This document shows positions 7,126 to 15,631 of a stretch of 64,000 nt of DNA, piece by piece (position 1 is the stretch's first letter; each line of letters begins with the position of its first letter). Below the pieces are notes generated by a model. That model saw only the letters and a list, made by a program, of their open reading frames with translations, did no database searches and had not been told where the DNA came from. The stretch lies in NCBI RefSeq assembly GCF_030719215.1, contig NZ_CP120984.1:1-64000 (forward strand), written 5' to 3'. The position numbers and the translations under genes were made by a program. This DNA is from Streptomyces sp. Alt3. Its GTDB lineage: Bacteria; Actinomycetota; Actinomycetes; Streptomycetales; Streptomycetaceae.

Positions 7126-8672
7126 CAGCGGGCCACCGTGCCAACCGTGTACTCACCGGTGGCCTTGCCCTCACCGTGCTTGATCTTCATCTGCGCGACG
7201 CCACGGCCCTCCGGGAACACCTTGCGCCAGTCGCCCGTCAGGTGGAGTTCGTCGGTGCCCATCATCGCGACGACATCAAGCCCGGCCGTTGAGGCCTTGT
7301 ATGCCTTGCCCCACAGGTTCGCGTACGCCTGCGAGTGGATGATGTGCATCCAGTCGGGGCGGACCATCTCGCGGTTGTGGATCGACTCCCCCATGGTGCT
7401 GATGAACTTGGAGTACATGGCCTTCACGTACTCCAGCGTCAAGGAGTCGTTGTTCTCGATCGCCTCGTCCCGCGCGGCCGACAGCAGCTTGCGCAGCGCG
7501 TCGAGGAAGTTCTCCGTGGCGCCGGACGTCCACGACTCGTGGATGACCGGAGCTTCCGTCAGCCCGTACTTGGGGCCGGAGAGGCGCTGCAGGAGCCGTA
7601 GCGTGCTGTTGGTGACCCAGAGGGCGCCGGGCTCGTCGCGGTCTCCGATCGGGTCCGGAAGGTGCGGGTGGGCCCACGGTGCGGGGGTGATCAGGTGGAC
7701 TCCGGACCGCTTCGGGTCGACGCCGTCCGTGCCGGCGTGGTGCTCCAGCTTCCCGATCGGCAACCAGCACTTGAGCGCCGACAGGTAAGCCGCGTTCACG
7801 TCCAGGGCGGTCACCTTGACGTCCCCGGGGACCCTCAGGGAGTAGCCGGGGTGGTGGAACTTGGGGCGGGCCTCCCAGATCTGGTCCGGGTCCTTCTTCG
7901 ACGGCTTCTTCAGGATGTCGGGCAGGGCCGGGTAGGCGGTGTAGTCGTAACGGGCGGTCGCACGCGTCTCGTTGAACAGGTGCATCACATCGGGAATCGC
8001 CCGCTTGATCAGCGCCTTCAGCGCCGTTTCCTCGTCCCCGCCGGCTCGCTCTGCCTCCTCCTGGACCGCGCGGGCGATCAGGACCGTGGTGTCGGCCTGA
8101 GCGCGAGCCGCGCTGCGGGCGCGGCGCTCCGGCCGGCTGGGCACCGGTGCCGGGGTCGGCGAGGCAGACACGGGTGCGGGTGCGGCCGGGGCGGCGGGGT
8201 CTGCGGGCTGGCACATCGCACCGGAGTGCAGAGGACGGCCGTCGGTGGACTGGTAGGTGGTCTCGATGCCGCACCGGATGCAGGGGCCGGGGTCGCCCTC
8301 GATCGCGCGCCCGTCCAGGCCGCGCAGCGTCTCGGGTGCGGCGGTGAACGCAGCCGGAACGGGGGCGGGGGCGGGTTGTGGTGCCGGATCCGCGGTGGGT
8401 GCGGGGGCCGCTGCGGGGGTCGAGCCGGGCGGGTAGATCTCGGCGAGGCCCTTCAGCAGCTTTAGGTAGGGCAGACGGCCGGGCGGGGTCGGATCCGAAT
8501 GGCCGGTCTCCCAGTTGGCGACCGTGGTGCGCCCGACACCGACCGCCGCTGCGACCTGGGCGCGGGACAGGCTCGCGGCCTCCCGCAGACGCTGGCGCTC
8601 AGCCGGGGGCGGAATCGACGCGTTCAGCCGTGCTTCCTCCAGCAGCGCTTCAACGCTGTTCTCTTCGCTCAT
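7125..8672 (-). CDS. tap: Tap-like telomere-associated protein with PolB-like motifs
   Basis: The product is 515 residues from ATG 8672. Residues 25-58 form an XRE-type HTH (LSRAQVAAAVGVGRTTVANW). A CxxC near 131-134 with Cys154 may bind metal, and a Pro/Ala linker follows. This order, with the coupled Tpg-like gene downstream, matches Tap of Streptomyces linear replicons, which binds telomeric DNA and recruits Tpg. The C-terminal half carries three segments resembling family B DNA polymerase motifs: DVNAAYLSAL at 291-300 (motif A), KAMYSKF at 417-423 (motif B) and GTDELHLTG at 472-480 (motif C). It is divergent from the helicase gene, with two direct repeats between. Known Tap proteins are longer, about 700 residues. 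Confidence 0.62.
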   Translation of the reverse strand: MSEENSVEALLEEARLNASIPPPAERQRLREAASLSRAQVAAAVGVGRTTVANWETGHSDPTPPGRLPYLKLLKGLAEIYPPGSTPAAAPAPTADPAPQPAPAPVPAAFTAAPETLRGLDGRAIEGDPGPCIRCGIETTYQSTDGRPLHSGAMCQPADPAAPAAPAPVSASPTPAPVPSRPERRARSAARAQADTTVLIARAVQEEAERAGGDEETALKALIKRAIPDVMHLFNETRATARYDYTAYPALPDILKKPSKKDPDQIWEARPKFHHPGYSLRVPGDVKVTALDVNAAYLSALKCWLPIGKLEHHAGTDGVDPKRSGVHLITPAPWAHPHLPDPIGDRDEPGALWVTNSTLRLLQRLSGPKYGLTEAPVIHESWTSGATENFLDALRKLLSAARDEAIENNDSLTLEYVKAMYSKFISTMGESIHNREMVRPDWMHIIHSQAYANLWGKAYKASTAGLDVVAMMGTDELHLTGDWRKVFPEGRGVAQMKIKHGEGKATGEYTVGTVAR

Positions 8673-8690
8673 GCCGCGACCCTAGCGCAC

Positions 8691-8724
8691 TTGGACGACT
8701 TACGGCATTGGTTTGGACGATTAG
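8691..8724. promoter_or_regulatory. Direct repeats between tap-like gene and helicase
   Basis: TTGGACGACT (8691-8700) and TTGGACGATT (8713-8722) are direct repeats exactly 22 bases apart, two helical turns, in the divergent intergenic region. They are a likely binding site, perhaps for the XRE domain of the Tap-like protein. No convincing -10/-35 pair was assigned. Confidence 0.45.
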
Positions 8725-8853
8725 TGAACGCTTGTTGTACGGATGCGCTACGGTCGTCTTCAGCACAACGGCACAGCGAACAGTGAGGCAACGCGCCCGC
8801 ACCGGCTGCCGCCGGAGAATCCGCTGTTCATGGGGAGTGAGGGAGTGGTGGGT

Positions 8854-11490
8854 ATGCAGGGTGTGATCTCGCTTCGGCCGCATCAGGTCGAGGCCGTCGA
8901 CTCGATCATCGAGGGCCTGGCCCTCCCCCTGGACGGCACGGTGCCCGCATCGGGGCAGCGCGGGCAGGTCCACATGTCCACCGGATCGGGCAAGACGATC
9001 ACTGCTGCGGTAGCCGCGCTGCGAATGGTTCCCCGGGGCATGGTCGGCGTCCTGGTCCCGACCCTGGATCTCCTCACCCAGACCGTGGAAGCCTGGCGAG
9101 CGGTCGGGCACACCGCCCCCGCCGTCGCGGTATGCAGCCTCGGGTCGGATCCGCTGCTGGAAGCGCTCGATGTGCGGTGCACGACCAACCCCACCCAACT
9201 CGCCCTCTGGACCGGCCCGGACGGGCCCATGCTCGTGTTCGCGACGTACGCCAGCCTCTCCCCGCAAGGGCTGGACGACGACCAGGGCGACGAGGAGAAC
9301 GGCGCCGCACCCGGTGCCCTGGAACGCGCACTGCGCGGCTCCTACGGCCAGACCATGCGCCCCTTCGACCTCCTGGTCGTCGATGAGGCACACAGAACTT
9401 CGGGTGATCTTGGTAAGGCGTGGGCGGCCGTCCACGACCAGACCAGGGTTCCGGCGGTCCGGCGCCTGTATATGACGGCCACCCCTCGGCTGTGGGAAGC
9501 GGCGCCCGGAAGTGCCGGCGCGGACGAGACCGGCGGGCGCCTGGTCGCCTCCATGGACGACGTCGATCTGTACGGCAACGTGCTGTTCGAGTTCGGGCTG
9601 ATGGAAAGTGTCGAGCGCGGCGTCCTGGCCCGGTTCGAGATTGACGTCCTGGAGATCCGGGACCCGCAGGCACCCGGGCCGGACGCGTCGGTGGAGGAGC
9701 GGCGCGGCCGGCGCCTCGCCGCGCTCCAGGAAGCGCTGCTCAAGCACGCGGACGAGTCGGGGGTGCGGTCGTTCATGACGTTCCACACCCGGACCCTGGA
9801 CGCCATGGCCTTTGCGCGTGCGCTACCGGAGACGGCGGCGGAGCTTCACGCGACCGACCCCGTGACCTATCCGGGGCGGGTCGGTGCGGAGTGGCTGTCC
9901 GGGGAACACCCCGCCGTGCACCGCCGCACTGTGCTGGGCAGGTTCGCGGACGGCATCGACGCGGACGGGTGGGTCACCGATCTCGGTGTCCTCTCCAGCT
10001 GCCGGGTGCTCGGCGAGGGCGTAGACATCAGGGGCAAGCGCGGGGTGGGAGCGGTCGTGTTCGCCGACACCCGCAGCTCGCCCGTGGAGATCGTCCAGAT
10101 CATCGGGCGGGGCCTGCGCCAGGACCCCGGCGAGGGCAAGATCAGCCGCATCATCGTGCCCGTCTTCCTGGAGCCCGGCGAGGACCCGTCCGACATGATG
10201 GCCTCCCCCAGTTACCGCAGCCTCGTAGCGGTGCTCCAGGGGCTGCGTGCGCATGATGCCCGGGTCATCGAGCGCCTGGCACTGCCCACCACCACGGCCC
10301 GAGGGAAAGCGACGTCCGTCGTCGCACTCGACCCCGCCCGCGAGGGCACCGAGGACGGCCAGGAGCACGACGTCGACGAGGACCAGGAGCAGACCGCCAC
10401 GGCCCCGGCCGGCACCGAGGACAGCACCGAGGGCGACGCGGCCGGGACCGGTGCCGGGGACGAGACCGGCACCGAGGACGACGACGCGGCCGAGGAGGAG
10501 CACCCGGGCAGCAACGTGCCATTGCTGCGGTTCTCCCTCCCCCGGGACCCCGGGGACGTCGCGCTGTTCCTGCGGACCCGGGTCCTGCACCCCGACTCCG
10601 AAATCTGGCTCACTGGATACAACGCCCTGCGCCACTGGACGCGCGGACACGGGAGCGCTGAGGTGCCGTTGGACGAGGTGGTGGAGCTCGGTGAGGACCG
10701 CATCACGTATGCGCTGGGCGCATGGGTCAGCGAGCAGCGCCGCGCCTTCCGCCTCGGCACGCTCAAGGCGTGGCGGGCCGATCTGCTGAACGAGGTGGGC
10801 ATGGTGTGGTCGGTCGCGGACGCCGGATTCTGGCGCAACCTCACCGCGGCCCGTACCTACTACGCGGTGCACGGCACCCTCGCCGCTCCGAAGGACGCCG
10901 TGGTCGAGGGGGTGGCGGTCGGTCAGTGGCTGGCCAACCTCCGCAAGGCCGGCGGGCTCGGCACGGACCAGGAACGGGCCGGGGAACGGCGGGCCGCGCT
11001 GGAAGCCATCGATCCCGAGTGGTGCCCCGAGTGGTCGACCGAGTGGCAGCGCCACTACGCCACCGCCCGTGCCCTGCTGGGCGAGGAAGGCGGGCTGACC
11101 GAGGTCCTGCCCAGTGTCCTGGTCCACGGCTGCGACGTCGGCGCATGGATCAACCGACAGCGCGAACACGCGGTGTGGGCCAAGCTGCTGCCCGAGCAAC
11201 GGCAGCGCCTGGAAGCGCTCGGGCTGACCCCTCTGCCCGCAGCACCGGCCAAGAAGACGGCTTCCACGGCCGGCGCGTTCGAGCGCGGGATCCTCGCACT
11301 GGAGCAGTACAAGAACCGCACCGGAAGCCTGACCGTCCCCCGATCCCACATCGAAACCGTGACCGTCGACGGCCAGGAACACGGGGTGAAACTGGGTGTA
11401 TTTCTCACGAACAGCAAGACCCGCAGAGCCAAGCTCGCTGCTGACAAACTCGCCGTGCTCGCCGCACTCGGACTGGACTGGGCAGCCTGA
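8854..11490 (+). CDS. DEAD/DEAH superfamily 2 helicase with helicase-associated repeats
   Basis: I choose ATG 8854 (MQGVISLRPHQVEAVDSI), with GAGGGAG upstream; ATG 8830 and a frame open from 8743 are alternatives. The product has 878 residues. Helicase motifs: Q-like LRPHQVEAV, motif I STGSGKT, motif II VVDEAH, motif III MTATP, and motif VI QIIGRGLRQ. An acidic linker leads to three helicase-associated units, each with a G-x-W(V/L)-x-x-Q/R pattern (GAWVSEQRRAFRLGTL; GQWLANLRKAGGL; GAWINRQREHA), and a shorter last unit at the C-terminus. Such proteins are common on Streptomyces plasmids and near chromosome ends. It probably remodels DNA in replication or transfer, but its substrate is unknown. 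Confidence 0.85.
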   Translation: MQGVISLRPHQVEAVDSIIEGLALPLDGTVPASGQRGQVHMSTGSGKTITAAVAALRMVPRGMVGVLVPTLDLLTQTVEAWRAVGHTAPAVAVCSLGSDPLLEALDVRCTTNPTQLALWTGPDGPMLVFATYASLSPQGLDDDQGDEENGAAPGALERALRGSYGQTMRPFDLLVVDEAHRTSGDLGKAWAAVHDQTRVPAVRRLYMTATPRLWEAAPGSAGADETGGRLVASMDDVDLYGNVLFEFGLMESVERGVLARFEIDVLEIRDPQAPGPDASVEERRGRRLAALQEALLKHADESGVRSFMTFHTRTLDAMAFARALPETAAELHATDPVTYPGRVGAEWLSGEHPAVHRRTVLGRFADGIDADGWVTDLGVLSSCRVLGEGVDIRGKRGVGAVVFADTRSSPVEIVQIIGRGLRQDPGEGKISRIIVPVFLEPGEDPSDMMASPSYRSLVAVLQGLRAHDARVIERLALPTTTARGKATSVVALDPAREGTEDGQEHDVDEDQEQTATAPAGTEDSTEGDAAGTGAGDETGTEDDDAAEEEHPGSNVPLLRFSLPRDPGDVALFLRTRVLHPDSEIWLTGYNALRHWTRGHGSAEVPLDEVVELGEDRITYALGAWVSEQRRAFRLGTLKAWRADLLNEVGMVWSVADAGFWRNLTAARTYYAVHGTLAAPKDAVVEGVAVGQWLANLRKAGGLGTDQERAGERRAALEAIDPEWCPEWSTEWQRHYATARALLGEEGGLTEVLPSVLVHGCDVGAWINRQREHAVWAKLLPEQRQRLEALGLTPLPAAPAKKTASTAGAFERGILALEQYKNRTGSLTVPRSHIETVTVDGQEHGVKLGVFLTNSKTRRAKLAADKLAVLAALGLDWAA

Positions 11491-11567
11491 CCACACGAAC
11501 GACGGCGCCCGCCCCCGGAGAGATCCCGGGGTCGCCGTACGGGCTCTCCTGCGGCAACCGCGGGACT

Positions 11568-11745
11568 ACTTCAGCGTGACACGGGCCTTCGTGGCCAGGC
11601 CTTTGAATTCGACGCAGATCCGGGTGCCACCCACCCGTGTCGCGCGCTTCCAGCCGCGGCCACGCGGCGGAGGGTGGTCGCGGCGGGTGCTTCGGGTGTT
11701 CCGTTTCTTCAGGTGAACCGGTATCGCGATCGGGTGACGTAGCGT
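11568..11745 (-). pseudogene. Remnant of a small secreted protein
   Basis: On the minus strand a frame ending at the TAG near 11568 reads RGWKRATRVGGTRICVEF, then KGLATKARVTLK and stop. This resembles the C-terminus of the secreted protein at 12629-13000 (QLCVEVTGHDRMPCVTIKR). No start codon or signal peptide remains in frame, so it looks like a decayed paralogue. The similarity is short. Confidence 0.3.
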
Positions 11746-11793
11746 CGGTGCCCAACCGTCGGGCAGGGAGCGGCTGCTACACCACGTCTCGTG

Positions 11794-12537
11794 ATGATCT
11801 CCCTGATGCGACGCGGCCTGCCCGCGCTCGCCCTCGCCGCCCTGACCCTGCTCGCCACCCCCGCCTCCGCCGGCACCCTCACCACTCCCCTGCCGGTGGA
11901 AGAACTCCCCTTCACCTCCTACGCCCCCGCACAGACCCCCGACGGCATCCCGGGCGCCCGGCGGTCGCTAGGACTGTTCGAGGCGATCGACGAGCTCCCC
12001 GTCGCCGAGGAGCACCGCGAGGGCTACAAGCGGACCCTCTACAAACACTGGAACCGCGGACTGAACGCCACGGACGGCTGCGACACCCGCCGGGAGGTCA
12101 TCCTCTCCGAAGCCGTGAACGCACCCGAGGTCGCGGCCGGCTGCAAGCTCACCGGCGGCTCCTGGCGCAGCGCGTACGACAACCTCGTGGTGAACGACGC
12201 CGGGAGGCTCGACGTGGACCACTTCGTGCCGCTCGCCGAGGTCTTCGACTCCGAGCAGACACCGTGGAGCGCTGAGCGGCGCGAGGCCTACGCCAACGAC
12301 CAGGGATCCGCGGACACGCTGATCGCGGTCTCCGCCGCCTCCAACAGGTCCAAAAGCGATAAGGACCCCGCGCAGTGGATGCCCACCGACGCGTCCTACC
12401 ACTGCACCTACGCCGCGACCTGGGTCGCGACGAAACTCCGCTGGGACCTCGCCGTCGACGACGCCGAACGCCAGGCCCTCCTCGGCACCGCCGAAGACTG
12501 CTCCGGCACCACCGTCACCTACGAGCCCGCGCCGTAG
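11794..12537 (+). CDS. Secreted HNH-type nuclease (DUF1524-like)
   Basis: The start is ATG 11794 (GTG 11791 just before it is possible); 247 residues. An N-terminal signal peptide (MRRGLPALALAALTLLATPASA) ends near residue 26. The catalytic block is LDVDHFVPLAEVFDSE, with Asp-His at 142-143, followed by the AASNRSKSDKDPAQWMP signature of the secreted GmrSD/DUF1524 HNH group. Cysteines at 96, 117 and in the C-terminal third could form disulfides. Exported to the medium or cell wall, it would cut DNA or RNA non-specifically. No immunity gene is adjacent. Confidence 0.8.
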   Translation: MISLMRRGLPALALAALTLLATPASAGTLTTPLPVEELPFTSYAPAQTPDGIPGARRSLGLFEAIDELPVAEEHREGYKRTLYKHWNRGLNATDGCDTRREVILSEAVNAPEVAAGCKLTGGSWRSAYDNLVVNDAGRLDVDHFVPLAEVFDSEQTPWSAERREAYANDQGSADTLIAVSAASNRSKSDKDPAQWMPTDASYHCTYAATWVATKLRWDLAVDDAERQALLGTAEDCSGTTVTYEPAP

Positions 12538-12570
12538 ATCCCGGCCTCTCGCCGGCCAGAGGTGTTCGTA

Positions 12571-12616
12571 CGTCGGCGCCCGCCCCCGGATCTCGTCCCG
12601 GGGGCGGGCGCCGACG
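12571..12616. terminator. 19-bp bidirectional hairpin terminator
   Basis: CGTCGGCGCCCGCCCCCGG (12571-12589) pairs perfectly with its complement at 12598-12616. It sits between the convergent nuclease gene and the 12629-13000 gene and can serve both. Confidence 0.75.
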
Positions 12617-12628
12617 TCGTGCGGGGTG

Positions 12629-13000
12629 TCAGCGCTTGATCGTGACGCAGGGCATCCGGTCGTGGCCCGTGACCTCCACACAGAGCTGCGAGCGGTGCGG
12701 GAAGCTCTTGTTAATCTTCCATGCCGCGTGCTCAAACCGGTGGCCGCGCGTCTCCCGGGCACTGGTCGCCTTCCACCCCCGCACCGTCCGGACATAGCTC
12801 CCGCGCTGCCAGAGGCTCACACGGGCCCTGGCCCCGTCCTGCCAGCCGTCCAGGAGCGCCCGCACCTCGCGCACCTTCAGCCCTTCACCAATGACCCCGA
12901 TACCGACCGGCCCGTCCTCAGCGGTCCCACTGGCGTGCGCGGGCGCCTGGCCCAAGCACACCAAAGCCATCACTGCCGCAGCACACATGATCTTTCGCAT
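12629..13000 (-). CDS. Small secreted protein
   Basis: I choose ATG 13000 (MRKIMCAAAVMALVCLGQ), which gives a clean signal peptide ending at AHA near residue 23; the frame is open to 13048. The product has 123 residues. The mature part is basic, with two C-terminal cysteines (QLCVEVTGHDRMPCVTIKR), and resembles small extracellular Streptomyces proteins. Function unknown. A decayed paralogue seems to lie at about 11568-11745. Confidence 0.55.
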   Translation of the reverse strand: MRKIMCAAAVMALVCLGQAPAHASGTAEDGPVGIGVIGEGLKVREVRALLDGWQDGARARVSLWQRGSYVRTVRGWKATSARETRGHRFEHAAWKINKSFPHRSQLCVEVTGHDRMPCVTIKR

Positions 13001-13279
13001 GCCGTGCCCAACGGCTCGGTGCCACCACTGGGCACCGATGACGGCCACAGCTCACCCGCGAGAGCTACCGGACCGCCCGGAGGGGGCCACCGGCAGGGGC
13101 GGCACACCGACCGACGAAACACGCCTAGGGCTCCCCCGGCCAGCACGTCACCCGTAACCGGCCCCCGGATGAGTCTGGCCTGCCGGGGGGCGGTGCCGGC
13201 AAGGCGGAGTAGTGATCCGTTACTCGGACAACCGTGGTCCGTTGTATGCCTGGAAGATCGTCTCCGAAAGGGTCCTCGC

Positions 13280-13504
13280 ATGCTGAAGAAGGTCGTCATC
13301 GCGTCCCTGCTGATGGGCGCTGCCGCGATGGGATCGGTTTCCCCCGCCGTCGCCGCCGACCCCGCTCCCCCCGCCGACGCGGCCGGCGGCGTCGTTCACG
13401 ACGTCAGGCACACCATCGGAAGGTGCTCACCCGGGTTGCTCTTCGACTCCTCCAAGCTGACCTGCAACTATGCCGGGCTCGTAAACCCCAACGGGCCGTC
13501 CTGA
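13280..13504 (+). CDS. Small secreted peptide
   Basis: ATG 13280, with AAAGGG upstream, gives 74 residues. A signal peptide (MLKKVVIASLLMGAAAMG...SPAVA-A) leaves a mature peptide of about 48 residues with two cysteines (RCSPGLLFDSSKLTCNYAG) suited to one disulfide. Function unknown. It is too short to assign to the chaplins, and it lacks their repeated motif. Confidence 0.6.
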   Translation: MLKKVVIASLLMGAAAMGSVSPAVAADPAPPADAAGGVVHDVRHTIGRCSPGLLFDSSKLTCNYAGLVNPNGPS

Positions 13505-13539
13505 CAGTCGCCGAGAACGGAAGGCCGAGAATCCGGTGA

Positions 13540-13570
13540 CCGGACCGGCGACCACTCCTCGCCGGTCCGG
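13540..13570 (+). terminator. 12-bp hairpin terminator
   Basis: CCGGACCGGCGA (13540-13551) and TCGCCGGTCCGG (13559-13570) pair perfectly across 7 bases, 36 bases after the stop of the secreted peptide gene. Confidence 0.6.
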
Positions 13571-13646
13571 CACTTCCTCCCGCACTGCGGGCACCGGGAG
13601 ACCGGAAACCGGCGCGTCGCCCCCGGCCGGCTGACAGCCTGAGCGC

Positions 13647-13919
13647 ATGACCGAGCACACACGGCCCCGGATCTACGGGACCGACCACGCCGCCCCCGAC
13701 ACCCACGCCACCCGTCCCGGGAACGAATACGTCGAGCTGGCCGGCGGACTGCTGGACGGGCAGCTACTCGACGTCACCGGCCTCACCGCCGACGACCGCA
13801 CCCAAGGCGCCTACCTGATCACCCCGCACAGCGCGTACGGGCCCGGCGGACGCGCCTCTTACGGACCGACGTTCAGCCGACCCGACGGCCCATGGGTCTG
13901 GGAAGGCGACGTCCCCTGA
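13647..13919 (+). CDS. Hypothetical protein, 90 residues
   Basis: Starts at ATG 13647 (MTEHTRPRIYGTDHAAPD). A central segment (YVELAGGLLDGQLLDVTGL) and a Gly/Tyr-rich tail are visible. No domain was recognised. It converges on the parB-like gene with a three-base gap. Confidence 0.45.
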   Translation: MTEHTRPRIYGTDHAAPDTHATRPGNEYVELAGGLLDGQLLDVTGLTADDRTQGAYLITPHSAYGPGGRASYGPTFSRPDGPWVWEGDVP

Positions 13920-13922
13920 CCC

Positions 13923-14855
13923 TCATTCACGGGGCTCAGTCTCTCGGTCCTTCATCCAGCGGACGAGCGCCTGATAGACGCGCTGGTCGTCGGCGTCAAC
14001 GAATGCCACCTCGAACATGCCGTGCAACTCTTGCCGGGAAATCCGGCCTCTCTTGAGATCGTCGGCCAGCTGTCGAGTGCGGCGGCTCACTGCCTGACGG
14101 AGGGGTGCCTCCTCTGCCTCCTCGTCCTGGCTGCTGGCCTCTGCGGCCTTGCGCGCGCGGGCCGTCAGCTCCTCCCGGGTCAGCTCTTCAGCCCGCTTGC
14201 GCGGGAGCTGCTGCACTACGCCCTTGATCGCCTTGACGGTGACCGTGCCACCCGTGGCGTCCTTGATCGTTTCGTGGACGGCGATGGACGCCTCGGGTCC
14301 GTAGTCCTTGGTGACCGGGTTGAGAGCTCCCGCTACCTTCTTGCCGATGACGGGGATGTCTGCACGTGCAGACACTCCGTTCGAATTTCCTTCGAACGCT
14401 TTGTCTGCACGTGCAGACAGCAGCTCGCCGATCGCGTAGGAGGTCATCTCCTCATAGGCGATCGGTCGGGACTTCTTGAAGACGTCGCGGGCGAACCCCT
14501 CGAACGTCGCGTGTGTCTTGCGGTACAGGCGACGGCTACTGATGTTCGCCATGGCCTTGCCCATGACCCACCAGGCGTCTTCGAACTGCGCGATGCCCCG
14601 TAGGCACAGGGCAAGGATCTGCTCCTCTTCGTCGGAGAGGTCGCCCGTGGCGTGAGGGGTCTCCACAGGGGCGGGCAGGTCCGACAGCGTCATGAGCTTT
14701 TCGGGTCGCCCCTGCGCGAACTGAGGGCCGGCGGGCAGTCCGCTGGAGTCGTTCCCGTCCGCCGGAATCGATGCAGCGCTCTGCTGCTCGGGGAGCGGCG
14801 CGGTCCCCTGGCGGCGCGCCTGGCGGTCCTTGAAGGGGTTGGGCTTCTTGCTCAC
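13923..14855 (-). CDS. ParB-like partition partner, contains parS-like site
   Basis: Starts at GTG 14855, overlapping the parA stop as GTGA; 310 residues. The N-terminal third is unstructured, a central helical part follows (EEQILALCLRGIAQFEDAWWVMGKAMANI) and the C-terminus is charged. It lacks the classical ParB GxRR box, so the ParB role is inferred from position after parA, as for plasmid-type small partners. Twice it contains the peptide SARAD, encoded by the two 18-bp palindromes at 14357-14419. The protein may bind those sites and load ParA for plasmid segregation. Confidence 0.55.
   Translation of the reverse strand: MSKKPNPFKDRQARRQGTAPLPEQQSAASIPADGNDSSGLPAGPQFAQGRPEKLMTLSDLPAPVETPHATGDLSDEEEQILALCLRGIAQFEDAWWVMGKAMANISSRRLYRKTHATFEGFARDVFKKSRPIAYEEMTSYAIGELLSARADKAFEGNSNGVSARADIPVIGKKVAGALNPVTKDYGPEASIAVHETIKDATGGTVTVKAIKGVVQQLPRKRAEELTREELTARARKAAEASSQDEEAEEAPLRQAVSRRTRQLADDLKRGRISRQELHGMFEVAFVDADDQRVYQALVRWMKDRETEPRE
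14357..14419. promoter_or_regulatory. Symmetric parS-like site inside the parB-like gene
   Basis: Two identical perfect 18-bp palindromes TGTCTGCACGTGCAGACA lie at 14357-14374 and 14402-14419. Exactly midway lies a third inverted repeat, GTTCGAA (14379-14385) and TTCGAAC (14391-14397), centred on 14388, which is also the centre of the outer pair. The whole 63 bases are therefore nested symmetric. This fits a centromere for the adjacent parA/parB-like pair, or an operator. Confidence 0.6.
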
Positions 14856-15490
14856 GGCAGCAGGGCTCGCTCTTCCATCTCGGTGACCAACTCGTCGAAC
14901 ACTGACCCCTTGGCCAGGATCTCGCTGCCCTCATGGGTGCGCATGTACTTGACGACAGCAGGGATCACCGTGGTGAACACGTTGTAGCCCTCGTCCTCCA
15001 GGTACTCCCGCACCTGCTTGATCTCGCTCACGCCGTTCGGCGCCTTGCACAGCAGAACCCACGTGACCGGCGCCTTGCTGTCCAGCCGCAGCGGCGCGAC
15101 GTTCTCGATGAACTCCCGCAGCGGAAGTTCTTCCATGCGCTCCACGTCGTTCATCGACGGGGGCAGGTTCACGATGGCCAGGTCCGCGAGGCGCAGCACG
15201 GACGCCCCCACGGCCTGGTGGTCTTCGAGGTGGCCGACGTCAACGACGCCGACGCCATCCTCGAAGCCAGCCGGGACCATCTGCGGAACGTTCATGTGGA
15301 AGGCGGCGGTTGCTGCCTGCTGCACAACGAACGGGTAGGCGCCTGCTGCCTGCCAGCGGCTGAACTGCCGGGAGTCGTCCGCGTCGTAGCCGATGACGCG
15401 TCGCCCGCGTTCGTGCAGGGCATGGCCCATCCACGCGGAATTCGTGGTCTTGCCCGTACTGCGAGGGCTGACGTTGGCAATGTAGAACAT
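14852..15490 (-). CDS. parA: ParA-like partition ATPase
   Basis: The start is ATG 15490 (MFYIANVSPRSTGKTTNSAW); 212 residues. The frame is open to 15559, but the P-loop normally lies at the very N-terminus. The Walker A is SPRSTGKTT (8-16), which lacks the usual first lysine of the deviant KGGxGKT motif. YDADDSRQF is the Walker A' region, and LAIVNLPPS near the middle replaces Walker B. Small ParA/MinD-like ATPases of this type move plasmids by patterning on the nucleoid. The gene is coupled to the parB-like gene by a GTGA overlap. Confidence 0.7.
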   Translation of the reverse strand: MFYIANVSPRSTGKTTNSAWMGHALHERGRRVIGYDADDSRQFSRWQAAGAYPFVVQQAATAAFHMNVPQMVPAGFEDGVGVVDVGHLEDHQAVGASVLRLADLAIVNLPPSMNDVERMEELPLREFIENVAPLRLDSKAPVTWVLLCKAPNGVSEIKQVREYLEDEGYNVFTTVIPAVVKYMRTHEGSEILAKGSVFDELVTEMEERALLP

Positions 15491-15557
15491 GGCGTGAGCG
15501 TATCGAGGTGCGCTCTTCCTGGGTACGCCAGGCCGCGCCCTGCTGGTCTGTGAACGC

Positions 15558-15606
15558 AAAAAAGCGGCCCCGCTGCCTGGACCGAGGTCCGGACAGCGGG
15601 GCCGCT
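15558..15606 (-). terminator. Rho-independent terminator of the conjugation operon
   Basis: AGCGGCCCCGCTG (15563-15575) and CAGCGGGGCCGCT (15594-15606) form a perfect 13-bp stem with further pairing inside. On the minus strand it is followed by TTTTTT (15563-15558). It lies 26 bases after the VirB4-type gene stop, so parA probably has its own promoter in 15491-15557. Confidence 0.85.
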
Positions 15607-15631
15607 CCGTGGGGTGGGTAGGCGGTCGATT

